From: Metridium senile
Taxonomy: Eukaryota > Cnidaria > Anthozoa > Actiniaria > Metridiidae
Length of the DNA stretch: 64,000 nucleotides
Direction: 5' to 3'
NCBI GenBank assembly: GCA_949775045.1
Contig: OX459107.1
Location: 15,803,679-15,867,678 of the forward strand
In this document: positions 24,301 through 37,200 of the stretch, piece after piece
Layout: each line of letters starts with the position of its first letter
Position numbering within the stretch: the stretch's first letter is position 1
Notes under the pieces: generated by a model
Seen by the model: only the letters and a program-made list of their open reading frames with translations
The model's database searches: none
Told to the model about the DNA's origin: nothing
Made by a program: the position numbers and the translations under genes

Positions 24301-27300
24301 CTCGTTTGATTACCGGATAATTTTGCACTTCTACGCGAACGCTAGCGTTTCAAAATAGCTTTCGAACACAGCTGTAATGGCTTTGGTGGTTCTACTCAAG
24401 GAATTGAATATATTGTTTTTGTAACTTAAAATGATCGTTTTTCGTCTCAGTATTTCAACATTCACTCGAAGGTTTAGCGATCTTTAGCAGCAATGTTTTG
24501 GTAGCGTCTCCGTAAACAGCCCCAAAATGCTTTGCGATGACAACTCAACCCCATCCTTTGCGCAACTTAGGAATGGCGAATACTCGATAACTGAGCTTCA
24601 AATTTAATTACATGTTTCATGAATAAGGGACAGACCATATGATCTTCGATGGGAATTTTTGTCCTTTTTTTGCCCCCACTTTTTTTTTATTTATTTATTT
24701 ATTTGTTATTTTTGCTCGATGTGCAGGATTTGCTCAGCTATACGCGATATTTTTTAGGTTAAATCTGTACTTGATATTTAATATTTGATATTGATATACC
24801 ACCACTAGCCCAATCAATTATCCAATTGTCCGTCCCTAAGCGTTGATTTTCTATTTGTTTAGGTTGCTATTGGAATTCTAGATATTATGAGAGTAATACC
24901 CATTGGAATATGGGAGGCATTAACTTCTACTGCAAAAAATGGAATTTTCCACAAGGCTGCTATGTCCGAGAGGATAAATTAGCATGCACAGGATCTTATC
25001 CTGGTATGGTGTCCTGGTTTCCACGCAATTCAAAACCACTGGGACTAACAAACTTTTGTTATGAAATCGAAATGCATAAAGCCCACGGGATAAAGCCCGG
25101 TTTAAACGGGCCAACATGTTGAACAACATTGTTGCGATACGGTTTGTTGAATACGAGAACATGTGGAGAAAATGTTGGATGAAGTTTCATCCAGCAGCAT
25201 CCAACAGGGTGTTCAAACAGGCCCAACAATGTTGAACAATATTGTTGCGATGCGGTTTGTTCATGAACACGAGAACAAAAGAAATGTTGGATGAATTTTC
25301 ATCCAACATCATCCAACAGGGTGTTCAAACGGGCCTAACGTTGGACTAGCAATGTTGGACCAACATGTTCGGCCCGTGTAAAATGGTCCTAAGACAAACA
25401 ATCTTATTCCCAAAAGATTTGAACTGGGTTGAAACATACATTCAACGCGTTAACCAATTTGATGTTTTTGGTGATTCTTTGTTAGGAATAATGATTATTT
25501 GATGAACTGACTGATGAAGTGGTTGATTGATTTGCTGATTGATTGAATGACTGTGGACAGAGATAAATACACCTAATTCAAAAAAGGTTGACGGGGCGAA
25601 CGACGATTGGGGATTGGGGATTGCACGACCGAAAGGGACTGTTGATAATACGAATTTCGTCTTATTCAATTCAAAATTACCCAAACACCGTTCAGCGATG
25701 ACCTTAGATGGGTGTCTCGAAGGTTTCGCTGAACGGTGGAGGCATTGTTTGGGTAATTTAGAAAGGAATAAGAAGAAATTTGTATTACCCACAGTTCCTT
25801 TCGGTCGTGCAATCGCCAATCACCAATCACCCCTTCAACCTTTTTTGAATTAGGTGTATGATATAGATTGATTGGTTGCCTTATAATAATAATAACAATA
25901 TGATCTACTGTTTTTGTTATGTGGTCAGAAATCCAGCAGACACCGATGTTTTCAAGTTCTCTTCACTTTTTATGCCAAAGTGGAGACCAAGTTATCCAAA
26001 AAGATTTGAAATGCAATAAAGTAAATGACTGTAGCGATGGTTCAGATGAGGTTCTATGTGATACATGTAAGTGCTCGTGAACTCCCAGTATGGGAAGGAG
26101 TAGGGGGGGGGGGGGCGTTCTTAGGGTTATAAGAAACCAGAAGTCCTTTCAAAAGAGCGCGACACGAACGGTATTCTTCAACAGCCCTGAGTGTCTCATT
26201 TAATTTCGACGTTGATTGTAGATTGTAGTTTACTTGCCATTCTAATGATAAACAGAATTCATTTTAAAACCTACAGACTATTGTCCAGCAATAACGTTTG
26301 TCAAAGAAAATTTGAAATTACGACCCATTGGCAACACTTCGAGGATTGGAAACTGTACGGATATGAACAAAAATTGGACAGGTAAAGTTACAACTATAGC
26401 AGTTTGCAAAAATCATTGAATTACTTCTTATGTTCATTCCCGAATTTTGCAGGTTGATTAATTGAAACTTTAAGGTCTCTACATACGAGAGATTTCTCCC
26501 TCTTGGACTCCCTCGAGCTCGTGTGTAACAACGTTTAACAATTTCACACAAAACATTTTGTCGCAGTGGAAAAATGTTGCACACGACTCATGCTCATACA
26601 ATATCAGGGAGCACGCTCCGGGTGCAAAATACTGCTCCCGCGACAACATTTTTGCGTGAAATTGTTGGTTGGTCTTGACAAACAAGGGAACATTTAAATG
26701 TGTTCACATTTGTTGTCAATAATTGTTTTTGACAGTTTTCTTTTTCTATGTGTTATACAGGTCTTTATTATGCCAAGTGCAGTGTCCAACATAAAAAGGC
26801 TACATGGCAAGAGTTTTGCTTGTGCGAAGACAGGAATCTGGCTCAATATATAGATGACAAGGTGCATTGCAGACACGCAATTTACAATCATGAGTGGACA
26901 CATTGTATTATGTATTAAATATTTTAGAACATCATGCATTCTGATCGGTTGGGGTGCATCCTTTATTGCTTTCAAGGGGCTGGCAAATGAAAGTAATTTT
27001 GTTTTCTAACAAAATATGTTTCTTTCGGTATTTTGTAGATCTTATACATGGACAACCCGCAAAAAGTCTTGGATGCATTAATTGAAAAAGCAGATGGATT
27101 AAACAGTATCAATTCACTTTTACTTTACATCAACAAGATCCTACGAAAGGCCAAGCAGGTCTTCGGTCAAATTACCGAAAAAAATGACAACGAAGTAGCC
27201 ACTTTTATGAAGGTAACATCTTGTTAAATACTGGTAGCTTGTTGCCTATACTATTTAAACAATAGGGCATTATGCCGGTGATAGTTGCCCGCAGAAACTG

Positions 27301-30300
27301 GATGGTCACAAAAACAAATAGACCATTTTTTGTGAGGAACATCTAGTTTCCAAGGACAACTATCATAGCATTATGCCCGAGATTTAAACTGCTCTATTGT
27401 TTATATTATTCAACAACAAAATTTTCCGAAGCGGACGAAAAGCACTCAGCGGGCACTATGCGCTGATAGCATCCCTCCGCAGCGGGCACTATCACGTCAC
27501 GTGATCGCCCCTCGACCAACAAGAGCGGAGGAAAATTTGTTGTTGAATTATAAAAAAATGTGATAGTAAATCATAATTATCATCATCATAGAGTGGTTTT
27601 TATTAACCCGTGAAACAAAGTGTATTAGTTTAAGTGTAATAGTCAAATAACAACAAAAGCACACAATGGAATTATAGCATATTAAAGAGTGATACACTAA
27701 AGTGTATTTCACGGGTTAATGACAACCACTCTTTAAAACAACCATTATCATCACCATCATGATAATCATCATCATTACAATTGTTAACGTTGCTGTCGTC
27801 ATCTATGTCGTGACGTCATTGGGAAGAGTACGTGGGACAAAAAAAATCAGCACCAGCATATTTATAGTTATAACTTTTTTTTCTTTGATTTTAGACTATA
27901 GCCAAATTTTTTCTTCAAAAGCGATTTTACAAAGACCACAAGAATTTATTCTGTCGAACTAATGTGGATTTGATAAAAGACGTAAGTGTGAGTTTTCATT
28001 TTATTTAGGGGTACCCATTTGTTAATTCTGATCCTGGAGTCCTGTCAGAAACGAGCACTACGAATAATCTACCCATTTATTTATTTATTTATTTATTTAT
28101 TTATAATAACTTTATTTACAAGCAAAATAATAAAAAGGTTGCAAAAAGGGTGTTGCCAGGGAAGAACTAAATCCTCATATACGGCAACCCCCCCCCCCCC
28201 CCCCCCCCCCCCTCCAGAAAAAAAAAAAAAAAAAATTATCAGAAAAAATTAAGAAACTATAAGCTATAAATATATAAAATCGTTAAAAAGTCCTAAAAAC
28301 TAATGAAAAATAGGATAAAACTTACATTGCACTAAAATGAAATAGGATACAAATTTAAAAAATTACTATGACTTATTGAATAAATAGACTCTAAGGCCTT
28401 TCTTAAATTTACTTATGGAGTTACATTGAACTAAATGATCTGGCAGATTGTTCCATATACTAATATATCTTATAAAAAAGGAGTGTTTAAAAATGTTAGT
28501 TCTAGCATATGGTGTCCAAATTGTGTGGTCATGAGCAGACCTAGTACGACCTTTAGAGAATGTAAGGTAATTATGTAAATTAATTTTAGAAAAGCCATAT
28601 ATATTTAGGATATGACCAAGCTTTGGAGGAACAGGCCTAACATCCTTGCACGAGAGGCGAGAAGTAATCACTTCCAAGTTGTTCAACGACGCATGTAAAC
28701 CTGAACATAAACTGAACAAACTATTACCAAAAAAATCCACGTGCCCTTTCAATTTTAGAAACACACGAACATTCGACAACACTAGAACTTCAACAAAAAG
28801 AACCCAGTTCAGCTTCATAAATTTTAATTCATGTAATTCCTACACAAAGTGATTTAGTAATACGAAAATTTTAATGTACATAGACACCTTTTTCTAATTA
28901 ATATTCTTACTATTTTATATATTCTTATATTTTTATATTATATTATGTAACTTAAGCGTAATTCAGCCTTCGGGCTGCAATGTTTTTTGAAATAATAAAT
29001 ATATCTATCTATCCATCTATCGTCTCTAGCTCGCTTCGATAAGCTCAACGTTCGTCTCTAGCTCGCTTCGATAGGCTCAACATTCGTCTCTAGCTCGCTA
29101 CGATAAGCTCAACGTTCGTCTCTAGCTCGCTTCGATAGGCTCAACGTTCGTCTCTAGCTCGCTTCGATAAGCTCAACGTTCGTCTCTAGCTCGCTTCGAT
29201 GCAAAGGCCCGGCTACTATTCAAGATGGCGCAGGGAACTGTGAAGGGGACTATAGACAGTTACTATTTACTTTTTCGTTCCGGAATCGAGGGTTCGTCGG
29301 AAATGTCTGTAAGAAACACTTATTTATACATTATCAATGATGCGTACGTTGCCTGGTTACACCGACAATGGATTACCATGAGAATACCATCTTTAATATA
29401 CAGTCATTTGACAAAACGTTGTCGCCGACCGGCTTCGCGACTACGCGACTAGCCCTAAAAGGAGTATGGGTAGAAATCACTGAAGCAGTAAGCTGCATAT
29501 ATTATCAACATCTTGAGCTCTCAGCTCAGTGTTTTGTTTCTATTAGATTTACTCTGGCGATTGATTTGGATGACACAAATCCTCTGCATGAAAACTGAAG
29601 AAGTATTTATTTACTTGTCGATATCTCCACGCTCTATACAACGGTTTATTTCTTTGTACAGAACGCGAAAGCACACATTCATTCATTCATGTACTCGCCA
29701 TATTTCAGCATATTCTATAGCGCGTGCTAAAAATGTATTGCTTCAGTGATTTTTACCCATACTCCCGCTTGGACTTGTCGCGTAGTCGCGAAGCCGGTCG
29801 GCGACAACTGTTTTGTCAAATGACTGTATAATACAGTGAGTACGATTAACGCATGCATGCAATTTCTTATTGATAATTGCGCAATAGAAGTTTAATAAAT
29901 TATTATTAATAAATTATAACGCCAATTCGACGTTTTGAAGCAGTCCCTCATAATTAAGACGTCAGTAACAGCTTCGAAACGTCAAATTTTTGCGTTAGGG
30001 GCTGTATATATGAAGGCGAGTTGTTCCTGCTAGTCGGGATAACTCTATTGTTTTGTGTCCCCAGGGGAATATAACACAATAGAGTTATCCCGGCTAGCAG
30101 GGCAACTCGCCTTCATATAAACAGCCCCTTAATCTCTATTTTAAAAACTCAAAATTCAACATGATCAAGTTCATATCATCAATTAATTGTTAGTACACCA
30201 TCTTTTAAACAATGCAGGAGCTTTTCCAAGTATACTTCGAAGCAAGGGACTATGCCATGACAGCTCCTATGCACTTAAGAAGTTATTCAATTCTTAGAAA

Positions 30301-31107
30301 CAGTCCATTCTCTCCTGGGTAAATATGAAAACATATGTAAACATATGCATTATTTGCTAATTGATTGCCATCATTACTTTAATTATATCAAATAAATAAA
30401 TCACTTTTTTAACGTCTCAATGTATTTAGCCAGTGGCTAATTGGGGAGACTCAGACACACACTCACTACCTCTACGTTAATTATTTTGCACACAACGCAG
30501 CTCACATGTTCATTTTTGTGGAGGGAGGAAAACCGGATAACCCGGAGAAAAACCCTCGGGTTAGGGTTAGGAGAGAAGAACACATCAAACAAACTCAACT
30601 CACATATAATCCATGCCCGAGCCGGGACTCGAACCTGGACCACAGCGGTGAGAGGCCATCATTAACCTGCTTTGCAATTTTGTTACGCTTAAAAAATATA
30701 CCCTATAGACCGGATCGAAATATTGTTCTTGACTGGCTAGCCTCGTGTTAACGTTGAAACACAATAGCGTTTTCACAAGTATGAGAAGCTAGGGTCTGAA
30801 ATCACTATCTGACTTAATTTATTCATACCTTTTAGGGTCATTTTCAAAACCGTCCGTCGAGCACCCCTGTCCGTTTTTGAAGGGGGTCCCCCCCTCCCCC
30901 CGGGTCACGTAGCCCTACCACTTGTACAAATGAAGTTCCCCCATGGTTTAAGGGCAGGTATAAGCAACACATTCTAAGGCAGTTGCAACTATTTATTAGA
31001 CAAACTCCTTGGTCAAACCATGCCAACGCCCGCAATATGTTAGCCCAAGTAATGTGGTGGAGACGAACTTTTATTGGTGTCTGGCATTCATTAGCTGTTC
31101 GTGAACA

Positions 31108-31160
<53 letters not shown>

Positions 31161-31242
31161 TAATAATAATAATAACAATAATAATAATAATAACAATAAC
31201 AATAACAATAACAATAACAATAACAATAACAATAACAATAAC

Positions 31243-31274
<32 letters not shown>

Positions 31275-34200
31275 TAACAATAATAATAATAGTTATACAT
31301 AATAATGTTTTTATCGCGCTGATTCAGAATTTTTTCCCTCTTGAGAATCTACTAGAACAATTGACAATTGTTGATTATTTATCAAAAGAAAGTAGGCATG
31401 CAAAGCATTCTGGTACTGAAAGCATGTGATGCTGTAATCCAAATGGCCTATTGCATGGTGCCTCATGGAGGTCTCCATAATAGCAGTACTTTTTTATGTA
31501 TTCCTTTTGTAGCGGAACTTCGGCTCCAAGGATTTTTCTAAAACTTTGTCAGGTTGTGCATAATGTTTAAAGAAAAGGATTCGAAAATTTTCATTGAAAT
31601 AAAACGGACAGATTTTCTGTAAAATCGAGTTTTTGTGAAAACAATGCATTCACATAATCTCATATATCTTGCAAATTATTTGTTTTACATGCAATTAGAT
31701 TCTACAGTATTGTAGCTGAATGATTGCTCGATAACTTGTACAAGTTTCATGAGAATTGTGCCAGGGGCACGAAAGTTACGAGTCGACATTTGGAATACGC
31801 GAATCAGTCATTTGGAAATGCGTAGTCACCTTAAAGTAGAGATTAACACTACAAGTTACACGTGATTCTTTGTTTATTGTTTTACTGTATAACGAGTAAC
31901 AGTGAACATGGAATAAGAATTATGAAATCTAATATGTTCACAATTAATGCTAGTTATCGAGTATTTAGAACAGGTTTATGTGGTGTCACGTGACATTTCT
32001 TTTAGTGTTAATGTCTTTTTGATTGACACCGTTAATGAAATTCACAGTGTATTCTCTATACTTTTTTTGTAGATCGTCAATCAAACAAGCAACAACAACA
32101 CAAACAGTTCATACAACTTGAATTGTTCAGAAATTCCACTACAGGTCAGTATAGTACTCGTGCAGTGATTTTTTGCAAAACCAATATCGTTATCATCATC
32201 ATTACACAATCATTAGCATTATCTACATCTTCTTAATCAACTTCAACATCATCTTCATTATAATCATTATCATCATCTCCGTGGTCTTTGCTAACGTCGA
32301 CATCATCATCATCATCATCATCATCTTCACAATTATCATCTCTGTGGTCTTGGTTAAGGTCATCATCATCATCATCATCACCGCCATCATCATCGCCATC
32401 ATCATCACCATCATCATTGCCATCATCATATGTTAATATTACCCATCTTTATCATTCTACAGTCCAACCCAAGTCAAGCACTAAATGAAAAGGTGATAAC
32501 TAAAACAATAAGACCTAAAATACAGTTGACCAACAATCAAATGTACCTGGAGCTAAGTTTGATGAGCGTAGGAATAGTTGCTATGGTGATATCTATAACA
32601 CTATTGGCGTGTCTCAAGTGAGTATTGACAACGGTTACTAGGGGCCAATCACAGTTTGTACGTCCTAGTTCAAGCGTCTCATCTTGCATGTACTGAAACT
32701 AATGCAAATAAGCAAAACGGGTATGTTTGAATTCATGTGCATTAGATTATGTACATGCGAGACTGACTGACTGACTGACTGACTGACTATTCTTCATACA
32801 AGAACAATTCTCAAGAGAATGTCACGTGATCTGAAATGGGTAATTTGCATACGGAGGTTAAGATTGACTGTCTGAATGCTTTCTTATGCAATTGCTTAAA
32901 TATATCATAATCATTTAATAACCGCAGTACGAATTAATATATGTCTAGATGTTTGATCGAATATGATTTGTTTAATATAATTTTTCAATAAAGAATAAAG
33001 CAAGAAAGGTCCGAGTTTGTCCGCAAGAATCTTATGCTGTCTATTTGTATGGCCAACATAATTTACATGGTGGATGTAGCTTTTACCACAAGAAACCACC
33101 ATCAAGTAAGAAACCGTTTTGATCAATAAATCATCACCATCATCATTTTCACCAATACCAACAAAATCATCACTGAAAAACATAATCACTATTATCATCA
33201 TGATCACTATCACCACCACCATCAAAATCATCATTACCTTCACGATCATCACTATCATCATCATCACCAATACCAACAAAATCATCACTGAAAAACATAA
33301 TCACTATTATCATCATCACAACGGCTATTGTCAACGCCATCATCCTCACCATCCGTTTTCCTTCTCCTCTTCACCATAGAAAACTTCTCAGATAGTCCGT
33401 CGCCCTTGTTGGGCCAACTATGTCCAGCAAAATTATTTTTTTCTAATAATAAGCAATACATCCAAACTCTTAAGCCTGGTTCACACTGTGTCATAATCGT
33501 AAGCAAAACAAACTAAATTAGAAAAGGAAACACTTTGGTCCCGGGGGGATCTCCCTTTGTCCAAGTAGTAGAGGTGATCGGCATACCTTTTTAGGGTAAA
33601 AATATTTTCTGTGCGTACCTTTTAGGGGCCTTTATGGTTCTGGCTCAAAAATCAGTTACGTAACATGATTTCATACCTGTAAGAGTCATTTTTACTCTGT
33701 TTTGTTGCTTTGCTTAGAAATCGACAATACTTTATCAGTTATTTTTATCTGTGCGTACCTTCTAGGGGTTGTTTTCAAAACCTCCGCCGATCACCCTATA
33801 CCACTTGGACAAAGGGAGTACCCCACGGTACTTTGGTCTTTTTTTCTAATTTTCCAGGGGATAGTAAATCTTTTGTTTTCTTGCTTATGAATACGACGCT
33901 CCTGTGAACCAGGAAATAAAGTTCCCAATTTTACAGGTGTTTTGCAAGGTTTTGGCAGTGCTGCAGCACTATTTACATACAGCGGTATTTACATGGATGA
34001 TGTCAGAAGCTCTTCAACTGTATTTCAAGCTGATCAAAGTTTTCAGTTCTTATGATAATAATACAATCTATATGATTGTAGGATGGGGTAAGTACGAACA
34101 AAAAATATAACCTTAAATTTTTGTGTACACCTACTTGCAAGAACGTTGTCATACGAAAAAAGAACATTTGTATTTTGTGGTTTAGGAATAAATTACAGTG

Positions 34201-37200
34201 CGACTACTGAAACCGTGGCCAACCAAACAAATTTCAAAATAAATATTTTTTGAGATCAAACAAAAAACTTCTAGAGGTTCTGACGGGCTAAGATGTTTCT
34301 TATTCAATCTCGATCTATTCCGTTCACATATAATGAATATTATTGGCATTTTAAGCAAAAAAGTCAAACATTTGTAGAGATTCTATTGTTCATATTCTCG
34401 ATCGTGATTGGATAATCATGTTTTGGTGGCCCCGGTTTCAGTAGTCGCACTGTAAAAGTACAAAAGATGATCACTGCAGAAGCTAAACTCTTTCTTTTGT
34501 ACTTTTAATTTATTCCTAACACACTAAATACAAATGTTCTTTTTTTCGTATGACAACTTTCTTGCAAGTAGGTGTTACATAACCTTTCTTCTATCAATGT
34601 ACTTTTTTGTATTTTTCTTTACATTTTAAGAAAGAAGCGATGAAAGTCGTCTGCTCTACAGTTTTCAGTATGGAGTCTGTAAGAATGTCAGATGTGTGTG
34701 CTGGAACATTTTACTTGTTTTTTTCGCGCATGCGTAGTCGTTTAACCGCTGTGTTGTTTATAAGAACTTTAACAGTAGATCTATAAAGTTCGCATGGAAA
34801 TCCCAAAACGATTTCAATGAAAATCATTGCGTTACATTTTGTATTGCCAGGTATTCCAGCAGTAATAGTTAGTGTCACAGCTGCAGTCAAGTCATCCATC
34901 TATGATATGACAGTCGCGACTCAATACGTGGATTGTGGTCCTTTCAAGTATGAAATAAGAACGGAAAGAAACTTGTAAGTCCATAAAAATACTTGAAGCT
35001 ATGATAGAGCCTCACCCAGGGGTCAAGGGAACATTAACCCCTCCTTGTGGGAGGGGCTCAAGATACTCTTCCAGAATTCTCACTTTGAAATACACGTCAG
35101 GATTCCCACTATAATCCCCCCCCAAGAAAACAAGAATTACGATATATTTTGTTTTGAAATGTAGTTGTTGGCTGAATGATGGCTTCTGGTTATACAATGG
35201 ACCTATTTTACTGATTCTGTCGGTGAGTTGAAGTGTTTCGTACTATTAGTCTATATGACACGGATAAAAAAACACGCTGCGCATGCGCACGTCCGTATTT
35301 TCTTGTGAACAAAAGACTAACTGAAAATGTTACGAATGGTTTCATGTTATGTATTATGCAAATTTCTCTTGTATTATTTGACCAGGGAAGGAAAACAACT
35401 AATGTAATGTAATAGGAAAATAACTAACTAACTTTCCACAAACTTTCTTAATTTTAAAGATTTACCAAAGCCGGTAAATCTCCAAAGGTTTTTATTGTAA
35501 ACACGACCGTCTTCCGCACATGCGCAGTGCATTTTTCACCCGTGTCAGTCTTGATATGGGTTAATAAGTGTGAGAAAAAGAAACGAATTTCATATGTGCT
35601 GAATCAAATGCAAATGTGTAAAACCTATTGTTTGAGTTTATTTGCGGATACGGACATGTGAAAGATCACTAAATCTCAAAAGGAACGGCAGATATAACGA
35701 AAATCGATTGAAACAAAAAATATCATTATAGATGTATACCATTTTACCACAACTACCGATAATCTCGCAATCTGATTGGCTGATTTGCCGTTGTAAATAA
35801 GAGTCCAGACAACGGTGCTCACGTCAACATATCACGCAACGCTGAAATAGGGAAAATATTATGATTTTATTGTAGTAAAAAAAAAAAAAAAATCGAATGT
35901 GGTTTAGCGTTATGTGTGTACTCCGCTGCACGTCGTGAGTCTACGACATTTTGACCACTGTCATGACGAATATCGTTGTCGATAAGAGTACAGACAACGC
36001 TTAACCACATTCGATTTGCTAGATATACCATTGATATTTCACATTCCAGATTAACCTGGTACTGTCCTTCATGTTTTTTCGTATCGCAATGGGGAAAGTT
36101 GTGACACGATTTCCAGATCGCAAAGCTAAACAAGCAAGGTAAAGGACAAATATGCCCTATTTAGGCAACTGTATATATATTTCCACTCAGGATGGGGGGG
36201 GGGGGGGGGGGGGGGCAGGGGGTTTCAGGTTAAAAACCGCACACAAAATTCGAAAGAAATATATGCAAAACTGCATCCAAATTTACTAAATAAATATGTC
36301 TTGACCAAAACATAGCAATTGTAATTGAAAAATTCTGTACAATAATGTTTCACCGTAGCATATTTCATTGTTTGGCTGCGTCTGAAAATAGACAAGAAAC
36401 ATACGCAAACCTCTCAGTTTTGTAAAACCGCACCTATAATGAAAAATAGCAAAACCGCACCAAAAAATCGCAAAAACGAACCAAAAAACGCAAAACCGCT
36501 CCGAAAAAACGCGAAACCGCACCAAAAACCGCACCAATAACACAAAACCGCACCAATAACGCAAAACCGCATCAAAAAAACGCATCAAGAATCAAAAAAC
36601 TGCACCAAAAAAAACCAAGCCCCCTTACTCAGATCATGATCTCAGCAATTCTGCCCCACGCGTAAGAGCGCTCACGATATCATGAGGCAATAAAAACGGT
36701 TATTTACAAGGTCTGAGATATACAAAATACTTTGATCTTTTAGGAAAGGACTGAAATTTGTTGCCATACTTCTTCCTATACTCGGTGTGTCATGGTTGTT
36801 TGGTTTTATCGCTAAGTTTCACTGGGTGTTGCTGTATATCTCCATTGTAGTCAACGCATCACAGGTGAGTGAACCTTGTCTACACTGATTTTTTTACACC
36901 CTAATCCCTATCACTTAATTATAATATAACAAATGCTTTATATGATTATATATTTTACAGGGAATAATGATTTCGCTTATCCAATTATTCACAGACAAAA
37001 AGGTAATTTATGCATTGTGTATAGACATCCACTAAATATCAATATATACTTATTGGATTCAACCGAGCCCGGCCATTATGGCAGAATATTTAACTCAATA
37101 ATTCAATATTGGGCGAAATTGCAGGTCGAGCAATTAGTTAGAAAAAAATTCAACGTCTGATATAAGAATAAGCCCAAACTTCATCGATGCCATTAGTTTG

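Noticed and set aside
29225..29749. Three overlapping 75-78-codon plus-strand frames
   Set aside because: They lie in and around the TA-flanked MITE at 29401-29826 and have no homology signal or splice context.
30983..31108. Gene A exon 15 starting at the GGCAG acceptor (30982)
   Set aside because: In the phase left by exon 14 it runs into a stop after about 20 codons; the TTATTAG acceptor at 30999 restores the frame and aligns with gene B.
31071..31300. Poly-Leu, poly-Tyr and poly-Ile open frames (also at 45100-45300, 51100-51310, 60850-61040)
   Set aside because: Trinucleotide microsatellites; every frame is open by construction.
32288..32488. Poly-Ser and His-rich frames in ATC repeats (also 33119-33379, 57401-58235, 61927-62328)
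   Set aside because: ATC/CAT repeats in introns; only the flanking exons show homology between genes A and B.
32073..32617. A GPS autoproteolysis motif before helix 1
   Set aside because: Looked for the Cys-Trp...Cys...His-Leu/Thr pattern of GPS sites in exons 14-17 of both genes and found none; only a lone NCSE and an Asn-rich linker.
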